Source: Nicotiana tabacum (lineage: Eukaryota; Streptophyta; Magnoliopsida; Solanales; Solanaceae). From it: a DNA stretch of 64,000 bases. The stretch is from assembly GCF_000715075.1 (NCBI RefSeq), contig NC_134103.1, forward strand, positions 56,326,230-56,390,229. Reading direction: 5' to 3'. Positions 33,749 to 45,835 of the stretch are shown one piece after another. The translations under genes and the position numbers were made by a program. The notes below the pieces were generated by a model. That model was not told where the DNA came from and made no database searches. It was given only the letters and a program-made list of their open reading frames with translations. The stretch's first letter is position 1. Every line of letters starts with the position of its first letter.

Positions 33749-34320
33749 CATCCTTGTAGAGGGTTATCATTATATAATTTTTCTAATTCATTCTGGATTA
33801 TTTTTACTTTGTCTATTGTAAATATAATAATTTCTAATTGAGTAGTTGTATTTGTACTTATATTTTCTAATTTTTGTGTGATTTTTTCATTTCCTCGTAT
33901 CCATTCTGTAGTTTTTCGTTGTTTATTATTTACTCTTTTTGCTCCTACTTTATTTTTACATGGTGTGGTAAACCACCAGTGTGTTCTTGTTATTATGTGT
34001 GGGTATAATTTGTCTAAAAATGGCATTCCTAGTAACATATCTTTCGTAGTGAATTCAAAGTTATATATTTCTTCTATAGTTAATATTTTATCCCATATTT
34101 GTATTTTTACATTTTTGGCTTTGTAGTTAATCATACTACCTTCATTATTAAATCCTGTTACTACCATAGGTGTTTTTAATTTTTCCCATTTATCTGTTGG
34201 TAAACAATTATATTTACATATATTAGCTTCTGCCCCTGTATCTATCATTGGTGTATAGTATCTATTATAATATCCTTCTACTATGATTTTTGCGAGTATA
34301 TATATTTTTATTCTTCTGTT
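33749..34320 (-). pseudogene. EPRV fragment 3, protease
   Basis: Carries MIDTGAEANI and GMPFLDKL with an open frame from 34248 past the point where units 1 and 2 are stopped. The apparent 211-residue ORF ends in antisense transactivator sequence, so its last 50 or so residues are not viral protein. It overlaps the movement ORF end by ATGA-type spacing, although the first Met codon is changed (ATTTTTA where others have ATTTTCA). Confidence 0.78.
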
Positions 34321-35311
34321 CTTTTTATTATTATTTTCTTATCTTTGTATGTTATGGTTAATTGTTTATCTCCTAGGCTGTATGGTTTTACATTTTCTAA
34401 CCATTTTATTCCTAGTGTAATATTTTCGTTTTTATTTTCTTGGTATATTTTAAATTGTATCGTTAAAGGTATTCCTCCAATAATTATTTCTTTTTCTGTT
34501 ATTTCTTCATTTATTATTAATTCTTTAGGTAATTCAGGGCATAATTGTTCAGTAGTTATTATTTCAGTTTCTGTTACTAATTCTCTTGTAATATAGTTTT
34601 CTTCTTGTCCTGTATTTATTAATATTTGATATTTTCTTTGTTCCATAATTCCAGTTATATAGTAGTTATATGTAGTGTTTCTTATTAAATTTTTTGGGAT
34701 TATATATTCTCTTCTTGATGTACTTATTCTTGATGATGTTGGTGTTTCATAGGTTAATTGGTTTGGTATACTTGATGTACTTAATCTTTCTTTTACTATT
34801 TCTAAATCTTCTTCCATGTCAATTTCTTTATACCTATATTCATTATTGTCAATAACTGTAACTATTCTTTCAAACGGGTTTTCTATTTTGATTTTATTAA
34901 TTTTATTTTTTGCTGCTATTTTATGTTTTGTTGTTAAGACGTATAGATTTTTACATCTAGCTGTAAATATTTTACTTCCAAGTGTTAATTCTATTCCTGA
35001 CATTTTCCAGTATAGTACTAATGATTTATCTATATTCTTATCGTTTATTGCTATTGAATAGTTGGCACTTATTATGAATTTGAATTTTTGATATATGAGA
35101 TTTCCTTTTATTGCACTTATTATGCTTTTTTCTATAGGTTGAATTATTCTATCATCTGCTAAATATATTTCTATAGGGGTATATATTCCTTCCCTGAAAC
35201 ATGCTTTTATTAGTATTTCAGTTCCTCCTAGGTGTACATATTTAATTGGGTTTTTTGCTTTTATATCTTGTATTTCTTTGTTTATTATTCTTTTGTTTAT
35301 TATTGGTATTT
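34308..35311 (-). pseudogene. EPRV fragment 3, movement protein and pseudo-protease tail
   Basis: Open from an internal Met at 35003 to 34308 with the NTG loop seen in both other copies and the full C-terminus. Upstream, the frame is interrupted near 35175-35185, where the other copies read GGGGTATCTATTCC and this copy GGGGTATATATTCC. It is cut by the deletion at about 35311. Confidence 0.75.
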
Positions 35312-35671
35312 CCTTTTATTTGTTCAAATATACTATTATCAAATATAATCTTTTGTTCTGAGGATTCTTCATCTTTATATTCTTCTCGTGTTATTACTTT
35401 TATTTCTTTTTCAGTCATTAGATTTCATCATCTTCCTTAGTTATTTCATTTTCTATTTCATCTTCTATATCTGATATTTCATATATACTATCTTCACTAT
35501 CTAGTTCATAATCTATATATTCCATCTGCATATATTCTTCATCATCAATTATGATTTCGGTTATTTATTTTTGGGTTCTTTGATATTGTTCTATATTATC
35601 TTTTACTAGGGTTTTTAGTAAATTTATATTATCTGTAGTTTGTTGCCAGTATTGTAGATATGTATGATTCA

Positions 35672-35860
35672 TTATATGTTATCAAAATATAGATCTAGTT
35701 CATATAAGTCTGTTTCTGGTATAATTTGTTCTGTCCAGTTTTGATTCATTATTTCTGTTATTTCAAAACTAATTAGTTTTTCATAGATTATTCTTCTTAC
35801 ATCATTATTAATGGTTTTTAGTATATATAGTATAAGTGTTTTATAACTAATATCATCCAT
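35672..35860 (-). pseudogene. EPRV fragment 3, small ORF A (start lost)
   Basis: It matches ORF A of units 1 and 2 except for one substitution (Leu to Gln in the WTE stretch) and for the first residues, which come from the junction with the LTR. ORF B sequence lies at about 35575-35672, truncated by the deletion. Confidence 0.7.
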
Positions 35861-38524
35861 TTTCCCAATTTTACTAACACCCCAATTATTATTACAGCAT
35901 TATTTCAGGCCCAATGAATGAATCAAATTACAAAGTTACAAAATCACTATAGTGGGCCTAAGACATGCCCAAAAATACACCCAGCCTGGCCAGGCCTTCA
36001 AATTTCGTATCCATACAGGTTTAACCATAGCCCAAAAGTCATAGCTAATCGAACCTAGAAAACAATCTTCATTTACACAAAATATCCAAAACCCAGTAAC
36101 CACAGCTGATTAACAACCATTTACACAAACCAACTAGTTAATTCAGTAGGTGAAAAGGGAGGCAGAATTGAGCAATTGGGATAAAGTGGCCACAGAACCT
36201 TAGACCCTAGTGTGTCAGAGTTCCCAAAGGTTTCAAGAACCCAGGACAGTGCTCACACTAGGGAGGTTAATAGAGAAGCTTTAGGGGGCCTTGGCTTCCA
36301 GCCGGCCCAGAATTAGACTCATAACAAGAAACAATCAAAGAAATAGTAATAAAGTAATAGGTTTGGAAAAGCATTTGTAGACACTTTAAGATAATCACAT
36401 AATGAACATGAGCTTGAGAAGCAAACTAATATATTGAGGCACAGTTACATATGACAAGAAACACGGAGCCTAAGATTGCAAAGTTTGCAGGCAAGGGCAT
36501 TAGACTACTAAAAGCAATTAATACAACCAGTTTAGAACTTAAAGGATCAGATTATACCAAACTCAGGATTAAAGAGTATAACACAAACAGGATCAGGTAC
36601 CATAGAGGGCATCGGTCAAGGAAGAAAGGACAATAGGTTATTAGAGGTACAGAATTGGATATGGCAAGAACAAATAGAGTGACAATCATATTCGTAGGGG
36701 CAAACTATACATTTAAAATGAAGGTCTTAAACAAACTAAGGCATATTAATGACAAAAACTGATCACTGGAGATTCAGAATTAGGCAGAACATATGGATTA
36801 AGCCATATAATCAAGGCAGAACATTCAGATTATCAACAATCACCCAGCTAAACATGCTTCAATCTGTCCAAATTGACTAAGCTAGGTGCAAATACATTAT
36901 TAGGCTAGTAATTATAGGCAGAATTAGACAGAAAAGAGTCAAGGGAATACATGAAGTCATGCAATTTTTAGAAAACATGCTAACATAATGGAATAAACAT
37001 TGCGAAGGTTTAGAAACTAACCAGTGATTATTCAATAAATAAGAAAGAACAGCAAATAGGACCTAGAGTCTCAAATGTGTCAAGTCCCCAAGGGTTTCAA
37101 GAATCCAGGACAGTGCTAACACCCAAGAAAGGTCGAAAAAATAGAAATCTGGTGGCCTTCGCTTTTAGCTAGTCAAGAGCCCAAAACAGAACAAGATACC
37201 TAACGAGCACCGAGTAAAGCTTCAGTTTTAGTTGAAAAATAGTGATTAAAGTTCTCTCCAAAAAGGGGAAGGGGAATGGGTTTTTATAGCAGTAGGAATC
37301 GAACAAACAAACAAGGAAATATAATCAATCAGACATAGAAATAAGGAAAGAAGAGCATGCAGAATCAATTCGAACCAATTTAGGAGAAAAATCAGGTCAA
37401 ACCTAAGTTTTTAGGGAAAACAAATATCAACAGATTATACACAAAAACACTAACATATGATGAATATAGACACAAATAGCACTAAAAATTAGAGAATTGA
37501 ACCAATTTTGGTTCGATTTAAGGAAATCTAGAAACCCTAGTTTTAGGGTAAGTAAGAATCAACATAATATAAACAAAATTGGACTCACACGGTGTAGAAT
37601 AAATCTGTGTAGACGGAATATCGTCCAAATTCATGAAATGGGAGTCAATCGGATAGAATCAGAGTGGTAATACTTGCCATATTTAGGCAAATATTAGGTA
37701 ATACCATGGAGAATCAACCAATAGCGGAAACATACTAACATGGTAAGGAGATGAGAGGGAAATCGCATTAGAAGAGGGATTAGGGGAGGGTTTTTAGAAG
37801 CGGCGGCTAGGGTTTCTCAGAGAAGAAGAGAGAGAGTAGAGAGGATTTAGGAGCGGAGGGTGGTAAGAATGGTTAGGTTTTGGGCGGGTTTGGATTGTTA
37901 AAGAGAGGGGGTGAACGGGGGCCGTTGATCTTGAGAGATTAATGACTAGGATTAAAGATAATGGGGTAGGTCGTGTAAAATGGGTACTGGCCGGGTTTTG
38001 TAAAGGGGTGTTTGGTTTGGGCTTGAGATTTATTGGGCTAGGGTGTTAGGTTTGGGCCAGCAATTGGTCCGAAAATGGGTGGATTTTTAGGCTAGTTTTT
38101 AAATACCCAATATTTAATGAATAAATAATTTATAAAAGTAATTAATAAATAACAAAAATATAATTTATGAACTAAAATGATTAAAAATAATTACTTAAAA
38201 TTATAAAAATATAAAAGTCATTTTCTGCATAAATAATATAATTATACATGCATATGGGCTATTGTTGCAAAAAAGTGCAATTAGCCCTAAAATGCAAATG
38301 TAATTATAAGAAATGCACTAAAAGAATATTTAAAACCTTGGTATAAATGATAAGTTTAGATAATTAAATCATCATAAAAATAATTTGGAGGATAATTATT
38401 GAATATTTATATAATAAAATACATGAATAAATTGATTTAAAGCCTTTAAACATTATGGAAAATTATGAAAAATGCTTGTATAGGTTTATAAGCTAAATGA
38501 TGATGCAAATATACTATTTTGAAA

Positions 38525-38526
<2 letters not shown>

Positions 38527-38579
<53 letters not shown>
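38527..38579. repeat. (AT)n microsatellite in left LTR
   Basis: About 52 bp of alternating TA near the LTR end. The equivalent tract in the right LTR is at about 53516-53568, so it predates insertion or was copied from the same RNA. Confidence 0.95.
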
Positions 38580-38581
<2 letters not shown>

Positions 38582-38614
38582 TTAAAAATATGAGAGAAAA
38601 ATTGGGTATCAACA

Positions 38615-38630
38615 ACTGCCCTTCTTTACC
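38615..38630 (-). other. Polypurine tract of the Ogre/Tat-like element
   Basis: The minus strand reads GGGTAAAGAAGGGCAGT directly before the LTR start TGTTGATACCC. This sets the left LTR as the 3' LTR. Confidence 0.65.
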
Positions 38631-40636
38631 CGAATATGATGAAAGAGTTGTCGGGTAAAGAAATGATGACCGATTTTGACTGAATTGGGTGATTTGAAAA
38701 AAATATAGGCCGAACTCCGATTTTTGAGTTGCCTACATATCCCTGGTTTTACAGGAATTAGGTCGTGTGTAGTTCTGGATCCAACGGTGGAATAAGCCGA
38801 TGGAGTTGTTATAGGAACGGACAAGCTCTTCTGGATAGGATGATATCGGAATTGTGAATGGATGTACGTTGGAATGGTTATGGGTATGTGAACGGTCATC
38901 AAAGAGGAAATGGGTAACGGATGATGGTTGGCTGTATTTGAGGTAGTTACACGGTGTGAATATTGAACGGAAACTGGAGCGAAGATTGCTCCCGTTGGGA
39001 GAACGGTTACCTACTGTATTACCTGCAAAACATAAATACAATGCATGCAGGTGTATATTGCGATAATTTAAATATGATGCAAATTCCCTTTTGACCATGA
39101 AAGTTGTCTTTGGACGATGAGGATGATGTCCTCAGGCCATGATGTCCTGAGCCATGAATTGCGTGATAAGGGATTCGCAGGCCATGAAATGATGTTCTCG
39201 GGCCATGAAAACGGTGCCTCTGAACTATGACGCCTTTGAATAATGAGGTGCGATATTGAGAAATCCTCAATACATGGCATGGTGTCTTCCGGCTATGAGG
39301 ATGATGCCTTCGGACTATGATGCCTTCAAACAAAAATGGCGGTATTTCACCCTATGAGATGCAAAGACATGACGTTTGGTTATGCAAAGCGAAACAAGAC
39401 AGAGTTTAGTCTTGTGAAAGATCGAGGGCAGAGCTTAGCCCGAGGTGGAGAATAGTGCTAGATTTCAAGTAGCATGGCATTTGGGGTTACGCAAGGAAAG
39501 ACAATGTTTAGTCTCATGCAGGCATGGAGACAATGCTTAGTCTTGTGTAAAAGGAAGGCAGTGCTTAGCCTTATGCAATTAAGGAGGCAGGGCTTAGCCT
39601 CATGCAAAGACTGGAGATAGTTCTTAGTCTCATGCAATGGAAGGCATTGATTAGCCTTGTGCAATTAAGGAGGCAAGGCTTAGACTCATGCAATAGAAGG
39701 CAGTGCTTAGCCTTATGCAATTGAAGAGGCAGGGCTTAGCCTCATGTAAGAAGAGGAGACAAAGCTTAGTCCCATGCAATGGAAGGCAGTTCTTAGCCTT
39801 ATGCAATTAAGGAGGCAGGGCTCAGCCTCATGCAAAGGTGGAGACAATGCTTAGTCTCATGCAGAGGAAGGCAGTGCTTAGCCTTATGCAATTGAGGAGG
39901 CAGGGCTTAGCCTCATGCAAGATGGAGACAATGCTTAGTCTCATGCAATGAACAGATAATAAGTCGTAGCAGAGCATTTCTTATCTAGAAATGTGTTTGC
40001 ATTTGGCAGCTTTGTCGTTATGAAGATAGTGATCCTGAAGTGTGCACGTATTTGCGAATATTCCTTGTTCCTGCATCCAAAGGAAAATCGTGAGTTCTGC
40101 GGGGAAGGTTGGTTCGTGCCTTCGCCTGCTTGCTTTGCCTTGCTCTGCATAGAAATCCTGCTTGAGTTACCATGGGTAGCATCTGGCTGTTTCATAAAAT
40201 AAAGTTTTCAAAAAATGTGCGTGCATATGATGAATGTAGTTATTTAAAATATATTAGTATGCAATATCGGATAAATTATATGAACCAATGATTGTGAAAC
40301 TTTAGAGACATTGTGACTTCCTTACAATTTTGAGGGTCCTCCTCAAAATACTGCCCCAGTTTACTTAGGCGATTCTCTGATAGTTCTGCATATGATGACG
40401 TTGGCTGGACTTGCTTCGCAATTTTGAGGGTCCTCCTCAAAATTCTACCCCAGTTTCTGGTTGCGGGAAAAATGAAAATTTTATTGAATTGTGACCGAAC
40501 CCACAGGGCTGCCTATGTATCCCCTCTTAAATGGGAATCAGGTCGAGCATAGTTCAATTACATCAGATGAAGAAATGTGAACATTCTAAACATAATATCT
40601 TTTGACTGCGTCTGAATTGATAGGCTTTGGCCAAAC
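38631..40636 (-). repeat. Repeat-rich 3' non-coding region of the Ogre/Tat-like element
   Basis: No gene. It holds, from left to right: a motif GCCTACATATCCCTGG...AATTAGGTCG at about 38730-38790, repeated in diverged form at 40510-40555; degenerate GGCCATGA-type repeats at 39095-39345; a long array at 39370-39955; a TTTTGAGGGTCCTCCTCAAAA hairpin-like block present twice (about 40326-40350 and 40421-40445). Tandem repeats between pol and the 3' LTR are known from Ogre elements of legumes. Confidence 0.75.
39370..39955. repeat. Tandem array of GGCAGTGCTTAGCCT-type units
   Basis: About twenty short units of 25-30 bp alternate between variants such as GGAGACAATGCTTAGTCTCATGCAA (first 20 bases typical) and GGAGGCAGGGCTTAGCCTCATGCAA. 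They form a loose higher-order period of three units. The paired bases in each unit (GAGGC...GCCTC) could form small hairpins. Confidence 0.85.
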
Positions 40637-41760
40637 CTCTCCGTCCATTTCTGCGAGTATGAGTGCTCCTCCTGTTAGTACTCTGTGAACCATGTAGGGC
40701 CCTTGCCAATTGGGCAAAAATTTCATTTGGCTTCATCTTGATGCGGGAAGATCCGCTTCAGTACTAGCTGCCCCGGTGCCAACTGTCTATGTTTGAACCT
40801 TTTGTTGAATGCTCTAGACATCCTATTCTAATAGAGTTAACCATGACACACTGCGTTCATTCTTTTCCCGTCATCGAGAGCTAATTGTTCATAGAGGCTT
40901 TTTATCCATTCTGCATCACTGAGTTCAACTTCTTGTATAATTCTTAAAGAAGGAATTTCAACCTCGGCAGGAATGACAGCTTCGGTACTGTAGACCAGCA
41001 AATAGGGAGTTGTGCCGGTTGATGTGCGGACTATGGTACGGTACCCCAATAAGGCAAATGGTAACTTTTCATGCCATTTCTTATGGTTTTCTACCATCTT
41101 CCTCAGTATTTTCTTGATATTCTTGTTTGCAGCCTCCACAGCTCCATTCATTTGAGGCCTGTATGCTGTGGAATTCTTGTGCTTGATTTTGAAGGTTTCG
41201 CACATAGCTTTCATTAGGTCACTGTTGAGATTGGAGGCATTGTTAGTGATAATGGACTATGGAACCCCAAATCGGTAAATAATACGATCTCTGACAAAAT
41301 CTATGATGACTTTCTTGGTTACAGCTTTGTAGGATGCAGCTTCGACCCATTTTGTGAAGTAGTCTATGGCCACTAAAATGAACATATGCCAGTTTGAAGC
41401 GGCGGGCTCGATTGGTCAAATGACATCCATTCCCCAAGCAGCAAAAGGCCAAGGTGCACTCGTTGCATTGAGTTCATTTGGTGGTACCCGTATCATATCT
41501 GCGTGTATTTGGCACTAATGACATTTATGGACATACCTGATGCAGTCTGTTTCCATAGTCATCCAAAAATAACCTGCCCTCAGTATCTTTTTGGCTAAAA
41601 TGAAACCATTCATGTGTGGTCCGCAAGTTCCAGAGTGTATCTCTTCGAGCAGTTTGGAAGCTTCCTTGGCGTCAACACACCGTAATAACCCTAAGTCTGG
41701 AGTCCTTCTGTACAGAATTCCTCCACTTTGGAAGAAATGGTTGGACAATCTTCGGAGCGT
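40637..41760 (-). pseudogene. Ogre/Tat-like integrase (broken)
   Basis: The N-terminal zinc-binding part is at 41748-41515 (GILYRRTPDLGLLRCV, EIHSGTCGPHMNG, then a Cys/His pair at KCH). The core is split over 41452-41243 and 41214-40837. The latter has FKIKHKNSTAYRPQMNGAVE and PFALLGYRTIVRTSTG, typical of Tat integrases. 40836-40637 is the decayed C-terminus. At least two stops fall in the core. Integrase would insert the cDNA in the nucleus. Confidence 0.82.
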
Positions 41761-41989
41761 GCGTTATTGAGTATGATTTGCATGCTCCAGGTACTCTCTT
41801 TTTGCCAAGTACTCCTTGATATCATGGAACCATGGATTCCCGTCTACTTCTTCTTCAACATAAGAGCAGTAAGCTGGCTAATTATGAATCCTTACTGGAA
41901 TGGGGTTGATGAAATTCTTGTCTGGATGCTGTATCATGGAGGACAAAGTGGCCAATGCGTCTGCAAACTCATTCTGGATTCTCGGGACA

Positions 41990-42640
41990 TGTCTAAACTC
42001 TATCTTCGTGAACCTCTTCATAATATCTTGCACATGATATAGATATGGTAATATCTTGGTATTCTTTATTGCCCATTATCCCTGCAATTGATGTACCAGA
42101 ATATCTGAATCACCAGTTACCCATAATTCCTGAATATTCATGTCAACGGCCAAATTGAGCCCCAATATGCAAGCCTCATATTCTGTCATATTTTTGGTGC
42201 ACGAAAATCAAAGTTTCATGGATACCGGATAATGTTGACCTATTTCTGACACCAAAACGGCTCCACTACCCACTACTTTGAAGTTTGCATCTGCATCAAA
42301 AAACATTCTACATCCGTCGTAGGCTTCGGCGATATTTTCTCCTACGAATGATACTTCTTCATTAGGAAAATATGTTTTTAGTGGTTCTTATTCTCCTCAT
42401 ATAGGATTTTCCGCAAGATGATCCGCTAATGCTTGTCCCTTAACCGCCTTCTGAGTCACATAGACAATGTTGAATTCACTCAACAATATCTGCCATTTTG
42501 CCAGCTTCCCTGTAGGCATGGGTTTCTGGAAGATGTACTTCAGAGGATCCATCCTTGATATGAGATATGCACAGCAGGTGCATTCCAGCAAAGAATACTG
42601 TGCTTCATAGTGTGTGAACTTCTTACTCAGATAGTATATG
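41990..42640 (-). pseudogene. Ogre/Tat-like RNase H region (broken)
   Basis: The minus strand around 42060-42190 encodes a GLNLAVDMNIQELWVTGDSD-like stretch followed by LVHQLQG, the archaeal-type RNase H pattern known from Tat/Ogre pol. 42591-42397 carries the end of the first RNase H/connection domain (YLISRMDPLKYIFQKPMPTG, then LAKWQILLSEFNIVYV). Two RNase H-like parts between RT and integrase would agree with the Ogre/Tat lineage. Stops separate them. Confidence 0.65.
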
Positions 42641-43560
42641 GTCTATTCTTTCTTTCCCGACTCATCGTGTTGTCCCAAGACACAACCGAAAGTCCCATAT
42701 AATATAGAGAGATAGAGTAGCATTGGTCTACAAGTTTCTGGCGGGACTAGGACTGGCGGTGTGGACAAATATTCTTTGATTCTGTCAAAAGCTTTCTGGC
42801 AGTCTTCAGTCTAACTGGTTGCGGCATCCTTCTTTAACATTTTGAAAATCATCTCACAGATCACGGTTGATTGTGCTCTGAAGCGGCTGATGTAATTAAG
42901 ACGTCCCTAGAAGCTCATCACGTCTTTCTTGTTCTTTGGAGGTGGCAAATCCTGGATAGCCTTGACCTTTGACAGGTCTAGCTCAATTCCTCGGCGGTTG
43001 ACGATGAATCCTAACAACTTTCCCACGGGGACCCCGAAGGCATATTTTGTGGGATTCAATTTCAAATTGTACCTCCGAAGCCGATCAAAGAATTTCCTCA
43101 AGTCTGCTATGTGATCTGTACTCTTCTTTTATTTCATGATGACGTCATCCACATATACCTCTATCTCCTTATGTATCATGTCGTGGAAAATAGTTGTCAT
43201 GGCCCTCATATAAGTGGCCCCAACATTCTTCAGACCAAACAACATCATTTTATATCAGTACACCCCCAACGGTGTAATAAAAGTTGTCTTTTCGGCATCC
43301 TCTTCATCCTTCCAGATCTGATGATATCCCACAAAGCAATCCACAAAGGATTGGAGTTCATGCTTGGCGTAGTTGTCGATGAGTATGTGTGTGTTGGTTA
43401 ACGGGAAATCATCTTTTGGACTTGCTCTATTTAAGTCCCGATAATCGACGCATACTCTGACTTTCCCATCCTTCTTCGGAACTGGCACAATGTTAACCAA
43501 TCAAGTTGGATATTCAACCACTCTAAGAACCTTAGCTTTGATCTGCTTGGTGAATTCTTC
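42641..43560 (-). pseudogene. Ogre/Tat-like reverse transcriptase (broken)
   Basis: 43500-43255 carries the fingers (VPKKDGKVRVCVDYRDLNRA, then SFVDCFVGYHQI). Around 43137-43165 the active site reads VYVDDVIMK, still intact. 43101-42907 has LRRYNLKLNPTKYAFGV and GKLLGFIVNRRGIE. Stops near 43130, 43253 and 42905 break the frame. RT makes cDNA from the element RNA in the particle. Confidence 0.85.
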
Positions 43561-43940
43561 TTTGATTTTTAGACTTATATCTGGCTTGAACTTTCTGAGC
43601 TTCTGCTTTACTGGCGGACACATTGGGTTGGTGGGTAGTTTATGAGCCACTATGGACGTGCTCAAACCAGTCATATCATCATAAGACCATGCAAAAATGT
43701 CTTCATATTCTTTCAGGAAACGGGTAAATTCTTATTTCTCTGATGGTGGTAGGTGAATGCTTATGCGAGTTTCTTTGAATGTTTTGGAATCTCCCAAGTT
43801 GACTATCTCAGTTTCGTCCAAGTTGGACTTAGGCTTGTTTTTAAAATCTTCAACTTCTCTAACAATTTCCTCAGGTATTATATCCTCTTCTTCTATTTCT
43901 TTTGAGTCACTATCCTTATGTTGCATTGTCTCATTTCATG
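43561..43940 (-). pseudogene. Ogre/Tat-like linker between G-patch and RT
   Basis: Acidic stretch (EEEDIIPEEIVREVEDF) at 43926-43732, followed toward RT by a region with PPVKQKLRKFKPDI-type sequence near 43570-43620, which is the usual lead-in to Tat RT. 43941-44214 is AT-rich, non-coding and shows no recognisable element. Confidence 0.55.
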
Positions 43941-44214
43941 TCACAGTCGTAAGTTCATCGGGATAGGTAATAATAATGTTGTAGAGAAAAAATATAAAGA
44001 ATAATAATAAATACTAAAATAACAATGCATTAGATGAATCTTGAAAACGTCAAAAAGGTACGGCTCGATGACCCGAGCAATTATTTCAAAACAAAACATG
44101 CTTAAAACAAAATACTGAAAATGCCTTAAATGCTCATAAAAATTGCTTTTAAAATAAATGATGCTAATTGCGAGGCTACCTAGGAACTCGACGGGCCCTT
44201 AATGGTGTGGCAGT

Positions 44215-44607
44215 CTAATTCCTGAGAACAGCTCCATTCTCCACTGTCTGGATGACGAGGCCTTCCTCCTCTTCCTCCTCAACTATTACACTGCAGTCAA
44301 TGTCTTCATCTTCTAAGAATAGATTCCTCAAATCAGCTAGCACTTCATCTTCTTCAGATCCCCACATCATATCCGCATGATGGAAGGACTGGCTCAACTG
44401 TGGTATCGACTGCTCGAGAGGGTAATAAGGACCGCGCCATGGTGGCGACCAATTTTGATACTCATGCAAAGTGTATTGATATCCCAGTCCAAAGGTCGTG
44501 CCGTGATGTTTTAACTGTATTAATTTGGTGATCCCTTGGAGATTCTTGCCGAGACCCTTGCCGGGTTCATACCCTATCCATGCTACTCCACCATTTGTCC
44601 TTTTCAA
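44215..44607 (-). pseudogene. Ogre/Tat-like G-patch domain
   Basis: The open frame of 130 residues includes AWIGYEPGKGLGKNLQGI, a glycine-spaced G-patch, followed by a Trp-rich stretch and an acidic tail. G-patch motifs bind RNA and are found C-terminal to protease in several retroelements and Tat-type pol proteins. It lies between protease and RT, as expected. Confidence 0.75.
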
Positions 44608-45568
44608 TCACGTTAACATGCTCAATGCGATGGTAAGTCTCTCCCCCTAACTTCCTCCTATTATCCACAATCGAGACGGTCTGGTTGGTGTAAATAGGGT
44701 TACTCCCGTCTCCATGAATGATCACCTCCTGGTGATACCATTCGAACTTCACAGCCTAATGTAGAGTAGACGCTACAGCCCCAGCGGCGTGTATCCAAGG
44801 TCATCCAAATAGCAGATTGTATGAGGCAGATATGTCGAGCACTTGGAATTCAACATCAAACCAAGTTTGCCCCATTTGTAAGCAGAGGTTGGTTTCTCCG
44901 ATTGTGGCCCTTTGAGACCCATCGAACGCTTTTACATTCATAGTTCCTGCTCATATCTCATGCAAACCTTTACCTAACCTCTTCAAAGTAGTCAACGGGC
45001 AGATGTTAAGACTTGAACCCCCATCTATCAGGACCCTGGCAATGAATTTGTCTTCGCACTGTACTGTGATATGCAACGCCCTGTTATGGCTTAACCCTTC
45101 AAGTGGCAATTCATCTTCGTGGAAAGTGATCTTATGGCTTTCCAATACTTGTCCTACCATGTTGGCCATCTCTCCACTTGTAATGTTGTTGGGTACATAA
45201 ACCTCATTCAACACTTTCATCAACGTGTTCCTGTGTGCCTCAGAATTCAGCAGTAGTGATAGAATGGATATCTGAGCAAGGGTTTTGTTCAAATGATCGA
45301 CCAAAAAATACTCCCTTGCTTGCACCTTTCTCCAAAGATCATCAAGGCCGGTTTCAATAACAGGCTGACTGGAAGCGGCTTCTTTACTTGTTCCCCCCAA
45401 ATGCTCAGGCGTGTAAACCCTACCAGTTCTGGTCATACCTTGTGCTGCACTAGTTTCTTCCATTTTCCCCTTTCCTTTCCTCCTCGCTTCTGCAATATAG
45501 TCACAGGTCACAGCATTGGAATTAAAGGATGGTGTGGGTGCTACCGTTACGGTGAATGGTGTGGTCAC
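44608..45568 (-). pseudogene. Ogre/Tat-like aspartic protease
   Basis: The frame at 45568-44951 has LEGLSHNRALHITVQCEDKF and then ARVLIDGGSSLNICPL, the protease loop with DGGS in place of D(T/S)G, as usual in Tat elements. A stop follows at the end of that frame, and 44752-44608 carries the continuation toward the G-patch. 45569-45835 is a Thr/Val-rich linker with simple repeats (for example GGAGTCGGTGCGGCTAC-type around 45585-45650). Confidence 0.75.
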
Positions 45569-45835
45569 TTCTACTTCAAACGGAGTTGGCGTGGCTAAGG
45601 GCGTTGTTACTTTAACCTCGAACGGAGTCGGTGCGGCTACCTCAACTTCAATCGGTGACTGTATCTGTATAATAGGTGTGAGAGTGACTGGAGGAATTTT
45701 GGGATCATCCCCTTCTAGAATGAGCCTAATTGGCCCTTCCAGATCCCATTCTTCATTAGTTTATATCACATTTACCACCTCGCCCCTGTGATCCGGGAGG
45801 GGATTGTTGTGGACATTAGGTGCAGTCTCCTTTGC

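Larger units (their letters stand above)
33501..35854 (-). mobile_element. EPRV fragment 3, rearranged, inside the LTR
   Basis: The fragment is absent from the other LTR, so it arrived after the Ogre/Tat-like element. Order: 33501-33748 is transactivator sequence in plus orientation; 33749-34320 is protease and 34308-35311 is movement sequence in minus orientation. A deletion near 35311-35318 then leads to the movement start/coat end (to 35563), and a larger deletion near 35572 leads to ORF B/A sequence (to 35854). No LTR-like target duplication is visible; the LTR lost about 7 bases (AATAAAC-like). Confidence 0.88.
32030..38614 (-). repeat. 3' LTR (left) of the Ogre/Tat-like element, with EPRV insert
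   Basis: Positions 32030-33500 and 35855-38614 together align over their whole length with 49367-53605. Without the insert it is about 4.2 kb. It contains the dispersed CCTATAGGCATG motif family (33000-33480), two related blocks around TTTCAAGAACCCAGGACAG (36225-36260 and 37097-37120), and an AT microsatellite near its end. No gene is seen; the 61-residue ORF at 36451-36636 recurs in the right LTR (51434-51628) but looks non-coding. Confidence 0.85.

Noticed and set aside
33443..33841. 132-residue ORF joining LTR, transactivator and antisense protease sequence
   Set aside because: A chimera across an insertion edge and an inversion; only 33501-33748 is viral coding sequence.
38609..39333. 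Overlapping minus-strand ORFs rich in His, Ser and Arg
   Set aside because: They run through repeat units of the 3' non-coding region and have no similarity to known proteins.
39370..39955. CRISPR-like array
   Set aside because: Units are contiguous with no unique spacers, and the sequence is plant retrotransposon DNA.
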